9,888 bases of DNA from contig DHIM01000141.1 in NCBI GenBank assembly GCA_002403785.1, forward strand, positions 8,277 to 18,164. Reading direction: 5' to 3'. The translations under genes were made by a program, and so were the position numbers. Below are positions 6,905 to 9,888 of this stretch, in pieces (within the stretch, counting starts at the first letter, position 1; the number at the start of each line of letters is the position of its first letter). Under the pieces are notes generated by a model. It saw only the letters and a program-made list of their open reading frames with translations. It was not told where the DNA came from and made no database searches. The stretch comes from Clostridium sp. UBA4746. GTDB taxonomy: Bacteria; Bacillota; Clostridia; Clostridiales; Clostridiaceae.

Positions 6905-6932
6905 GTTATAGAACATATAACTATAATAGTTA
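6905..6932. promoter_or_regulatory. Two overlapping palindromes over the ppx -10/+1 region, candidate operator
   Basis: TAACTATAATAGTTA (6918-6932) is a perfect 15-bp palindrome about a central A and covers the -10 hexamer. GTTATA (6905-6910) and TATAAC (6916-6921) form a second inverted repeat that overlaps it and lies at the expected transcript start. Such a position would suit a repressor; the second repeat could instead form a hairpin at the 5' end of the mRNA. No known phosphate-regulon box is recognisable. Confidence 0.4.
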
Positions 6933-6951
6933 ATATTTATGGTATTTGCAA
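6923..6951 (-). promoter_or_regulatory. Sigma-A promoter of ppx
   Basis: Read on the minus strand, TTGCAA (complement of 6946-6951) is followed by a 17-nt spacer and TATTAT (complement of 6923-6928). Start of transcription would be near 6916, giving a leader of about 38 nt before the preferred ATG. This is the best promoter match in the window. Confidence 0.6.
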
Positions 6952-7027
6952 GTATTAATGAGAATGACCATCTTATAGAACTATTTTGTTATCATTAAGG
7001 TTCGGTTAAATAAAATACACATTATTG

Positions 7028-7056
7028 TATAAAAATAAACGTTATAGTAATATAAT
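7028..7056 (+). promoter_or_regulatory. Candidate promoter of the Ppx-like/ppk operon
   Basis: A perfect TATAAT (7051-7056) lies 17 nt after TATAAA (7028-7033), which is a poor -35. TTGTAT (7025-7030) is a better -35, but at 20 nt spacing. Start would be near 7062, about 37 nt before the ATG. A weak -35 is compatible with activator control, but this is speculative. Confidence 0.35.
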
Positions 7057-7098
7057 ATATGTAGGTATGTTAATTTTAATACACAAAGGAGAGTTTTT

Positions 7099-8640
7099 AT
7101 GGGCATCGCACGAGCATGGAAAATAATTGCGGCTATTGACGTAGGTGCTAATTATTTAAGAATGACAATTGGGGAAATAAATACACAGGGTGAAGTAAAA
7201 ATTTTAGAAGATGTAGTAAAGCCTACGAAAATTGGTAAGGATACATTTTCTTTAACCAGAATTTCCGTGCAGACAATACATGAGACCTGCGATGATCTAA
7301 AAGGGTTTGTGAGGCTTATGAAGGATTATAAAATCAAGTATTACAAAGCTGTAGCAACCAGTGGTATTAGAGAAGCTAAGAACAAGCAATATGTTCTAGA
7401 ACAAATAAGACTAAGAACAGGTTTAAATATAAAGTCAATAAATATCGCAGAAGAGCAATTTTTTATGCTAAAGGCCGTTAGTAATCATTTAAGCTTAATA
7501 GATATTAAAAAATCAGAGCAATCTTTAATTGTTAACATTACCTCTGGTGCGGTTGAGACAGCAATATATGAAGATGGTAAATTAAAATTCACTGAGCACG
7601 TAAAGGTTGGGTCTCTAAAAATAAGAGAAGCCCTATCGGATTTAGAAACAAAGACAATTGAATTTTCTGAGACTATGGAGCAGTATATAGAGAGTAAAAT
7701 ATATGCACTAAAATCTAGAATACAAAAATTTGAAATTTATCATTTTTTAGGTCTAGGCGGAGAATTAAACACAATTTGTGGAATTATAAGGAAAAAGAAA
7801 GGAATTAGTAAGAAAGATTATTTTATTAAAAAAGAAGAATTGCTAGAATTAACAAAGGAAATTGGTGATATGGATAATTTTCAAATTAAAACCACATTTG
7901 GGCTTTCTAATCAAACGGCAGAACTCCTGCTTCCTTCTATACTAATTTTTTATTGCTTCCTTAAAATAACTAAGGCAAAAGGAATTCAAATTCCTAAGTT
8001 ATCACTGAGGCAAGGAATTTTATATGATTTATCCGATGAGATACTAAATATACCACGTAAAAAAGAACTAATAAATGATATCATTAGCTCTGTTTGGTAT
8101 ATAGGTGAAAAATATCAGATTGATAAAGAACATGCATTTTTTGTTGAGAAATTTTCGCTTGAGATTTTTGATCATACCAAAAAGTTACATAAGCTAGGCG
8201 ATAGGGAACGGCTTTATTTGCAGGTTGCAGCTATACTTCATGATGTGGGTAATTTTATAAGTGCTAATAATCATAATTTACATTCTTATAATGTAATAAG
8301 AGCTCAGAGTATTATTGGGTTTTCAGATATAGAACTTGAGCTTATAGCAAATGCAGCTAGATACCACTCTGAGGCTATTCCAACAGAAGTTCATAAAAAT
8401 TATAGATACTTAAGTGATGAAAATAAAATGGTTGTATCTACATTAGCTGCAATATTAAAGCTTTCAGAAGCTTTAGATATATCACATATGCAAAAGATAA
8501 AAGAACTTAAATTATTAGGAACTAAGGATAATTTGTTTTTTAATTTAAGAGCTGATAGTGATCTTATTTTAGAAGAATGGAATTTTTCAAGACATGTGGA
8601 TTTTTTTGAAGAAGTAATTGGTGTAAAACCAATAATATAA
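7099..8640 (+). CDS. Divergent Ppx/GppA-like protein with HD domain, possible non-catalytic paralogue
   Basis: This 513-aa protein has the same overall plan as the neighbouring Ppx: an actin-like double domain followed by an HD module. The family framework is visible in AIDVGANYLRM (12-22), AVATSGIREAKN (84-95), GLGGELN (218-224) and SLRQGILYDL (302-311). Several ligand-binding motifs are eroded. The first phosphate loop has GAN for GSN. The second reads NITSGAVE (146-153) where the family has DIGGGSxE, so the leading Asp and two glycines are lost. The Thr of GGT is Glu at 222, and the Gly before the catalytic Glu pair is lost (AEEQFF at 117-122). The HD part looks complete: His345, His381-Asp382 in AAILHDVGNFI, NHNLHSYNVI, and RYH at 421-423. 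The GGAG box (7088-7091) is 7 nt from the ATG, and ppk begins 13 nt after the stop, so they form an operon. It may be an altered enzyme or a regulator of polyphosphate metabolism. Confidence 0.87.
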   Translation: MGIARAWKIIAAIDVGANYLRMTIGEINTQGEVKILEDVVKPTKIGKDTFSLTRISVQTIHETCDDLKGFVRLMKDYKIKYYKAVATSGIREAKNKQYVLEQIRLRTGLNIKSINIAEEQFFMLKAVSNHLSLIDIKKSEQSLIVNITSGAVETAIYEDGKLKFTEHVKVGSLKIREALSDLETKTIEFSETMEQYIESKIYALKSRIQKFEIYHFLGLGGELNTICGIIRKKKGISKKDYFIKKEELLELTKEIGDMDNFQIKTTFGLSNQTAELLLPSILIFYCFLKITKAKGIQIPKLSLRQGILYDLSDEILNIPRKKELINDIISSVWYIGEKYQIDKEHAFFVEKFSLEIFDHTKKLHKLGDRERLYLQVAAILHDVGNFISANNHNLHSYNVIRAQSIIGFSDIELELIANAARYHSEAIPTEVHKNYRYLSDENKMVVSTLAAILKLSEALDISHMQKIKELKLLGTKDNLFFNLRADSDLILEEWNFSRHVDFFEEVIGVKPII

Positions 8641-8653
8641 AGGGGGAGAAAAA

Positions 8654-9888
8654 ATGACTGTTTATTCATTGCCTAAATATTTTATTAGTAGGGAATTAAG
8701 CTGGATTCAGTTTAATGAACGTGTACTTGAAGAAGCACAGGATACAAATAATCCATTGTTTGAAAGGTTAAAATTTGCAGCTATTGTAAGTTCAAATTTA
8801 GATGAGTTTTTTATGGTTAGAGTTGGTTCGCTATCAGATCAGATTACAGCTGAATTTGATAAAAAAGACCCATCCGGACTTACTCCAATTGAGCAAATGA
8901 AACAAATAGGAATATTAGTACATAGACTTGTTTACGATCAAATTAACTGTTACAATCGCTCATTAAAAAAGAGTTTAAAAAAAGAAAAAGTTAAATTCTT
9001 AAAATTTAATGATTTAAGTGAAGAACAAACTAAATACATTGAAAATTATTATTTGAAAAACATTTTTCCAGTATTAACGCCTATGGTGGTTAATCAAAGT
9101 AGTCCTTTTCCACTAATATCCAATAAAAGCCTGAATATTGCAGTTCTCCTTAAAGATAACAAGGATGAAAATATATTTGCAACAATAAAGGCTCCATCTG
9201 TGTTTGATAGACTTGTAAAAGTTCCAGATGAAGAAGGAATGGCATTTATGTTTTTAGAAGATATTATTAAAATGAATTTAAGTTCTCTTTTTAGCGGACA
9301 CGAAATTATAGATGCAAGTTGTTATCGCATTACTAGAAATGCAGACATGGCTTTAGATGAAGAAGGCGCAGAGGATTTGCTAGAAGCAATTGAGGAATCT
9401 TTAAAACAGCGTAAATGGGGTAAGGCTGTACGTCTTGAAATAGAAAAGGGTATGAATGATAAGCTACTTAAAACACTTGAGAGAGAGCTTGAAATCTCAA
9501 AAGAGCAAGAGTATATAATAAATGGTCAAATAGATTTAACTTTTTTAATGAAAATGGGAAGAATTAAGGGTTATGAAAAATTAGAATATAAGCCTATAAA
9601 ACCACAATCACCAAAACTATTTTTAAAGTATGATAATATTTTTAAAGCTATTGCAGAGAAGGATATATTATTACATCATCCATACGAATCATTTGATCCA
9701 ATTGTAGAGCTTGTAAAGCAAGCGGCTGTTGATCCTGATGTTCTTGCAATAAAACATACATTATACCGTGTAAGTGGTAAGTCACCTATAATACGAGCTC
9801 TAGTAAAGGCTGCAGAGATGGGGAAGCAAGTTACAGTATTGGTGGAGCTTAAGGCAAGATTTGATGAGAGTAATAACATACTTTGGGC
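8654..9888 (+). CDS. ppk: Polyphosphate kinase 1 (3'-partial, cut by window end)
   Basis: PPK1 reversibly moves the gamma-phosphate of ATP onto inorganic polyphosphate. The frame is open from ATG at 8654 to the window end, giving 411 whole codons of a protein usually near 700 aa. The N-terminal domain carries ISRELSWIQFNERVLEEA (11-28) and the conserved SNLDEFFMVRVGSL (47-60). IFPVLTPMVV and SPFPLISNKSLN mark the second domain. Near the end come KHTLYRVSGKSPI, with the TLYR arginine at 372, and LVELKARFDESNNI, with its arginine at 402. These match in place and context Arg375 and Arg405 of the E. coli enzyme, which contact metal and phosphate. The phosphohistidine site lies beyond the window. 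A strong GGGGGAG box (8642-8648) is 5 nt before the ATG. It is the second gene of an operon with the Ppx-like protein. Confidence 0.96.
   Translation, partial: MTVYSLPKYFISRELSWIQFNERVLEEAQDTNNPLFERLKFAAIVSSNLDEFFMVRVGSLSDQITAEFDKKDPSGLTPIEQMKQIGILVHRLVYDQINCYNRSLKKSLKKEKVKFLKFNDLSEEQTKYIENYYLKNIFPVLTPMVVNQSSPFPLISNKSLNIAVLLKDNKDENIFATIKAPSVFDRLVKVPDEEGMAFMFLEDIIKMNLSSLFSGHEIIDASCYRITRNADMALDEEGAEDLLEAIEESLKQRKWGKAVRLEIEKGMNDKLLKTLERELEISKEQEYIINGQIDLTFLMKMGRIKGYEKLEYKPIKPQSPKLFLKYDNIFKAIAEKDILLHHPYESFDPIVELVKQAAVDPDVLAIKHTLYRVSGKSPIIRALVKAAEMGKQVTVLVELKARFDESNNILW

Noticed and set aside
6960..7050. PhoP/Pho-box-like repeats upstream of the ppk operon
   Set aside because: Strings such as GGTTAAAT occur, but no pair of TTAACA-like repeats with regular spacing is present.
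9676..9879. Minus-strand open frame inside ppk
   Set aside because: It is antisense to conserved PPK motifs (TLYR, ARFDE) and has no start signals.
1..9888. CRISPR arrays, insertion sequences, tRNA or rRNA genes
   Set aside because: No regularly spaced direct repeats, transposase frames, terminal repeats or recognisable RNA gene sequences were seen.

Overview
The window is low-GC DNA with strong Shine-Dalgarno sites (AGGAG/GGAGG), AGA/ATA-rich codon use and compact hairpin-plus-T-run terminators. Together with the protein families present, this points to a Firmicute, most likely Clostridium sensu stricto; this assignment is an inference from style and content. I see no mobile element, CRISPR array, rRNA or tRNA.

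Left part (1-4052, + strand): a galactose-use block. It holds a nearly complete galactokinase gene (galK, N-terminus cut by the window edge), a LacS/MelB-type sugar:cation symporter without a IIA domain, and a LacI/GalR-family regulator. Two small inverted repeats lie between galK and the transporter, a probable terminator follows the transporter, and a strong bidirectional terminator follows the regulator. The symporter would import galactose or a galactoside, GalK would phosphorylate galactose, and the regulator probably responds to the sugar or a derivative.

Middle part (about 4038-4700): two small divergent genes. On the minus strand is a 48-codon gene resembling the clostridial 'LDCC motif' putative metal-binding proteins. 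On the plus strand is a 78-aa gene of unknown function. The roughly 200 bp between them is very AT-rich and carries a 13-bp inverted repeat. A bidirectional hairpin closes the 78-aa gene against the next, oppositely oriented, gene.

Right part (4699-9888): a divergent polyphosphate module. Leftward (-) run a full-length exopolyphosphatase of the Ppx/GppA family and then a 195-aa stand-alone HD protein that resembles only the C-terminal domain of Ppx. Rightward (+) run a second, divergent Ppx/GppA-like protein with eroded phosphate-binding motifs and, 13 bp further on, polyphosphate kinase (ppk, cut by the window end). The same C-terminal HD module therefore occurs three times in about 4 kb. 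A 220-bp divergent control region between the two Ppx-like genes has a good sigma-A promoter for the leftward gene, overlapped by two palindromes. The layout suggests that polyP synthesis (ppk) is paired with a possibly regulatory Ppx-like partner, opposite a degradation arm.
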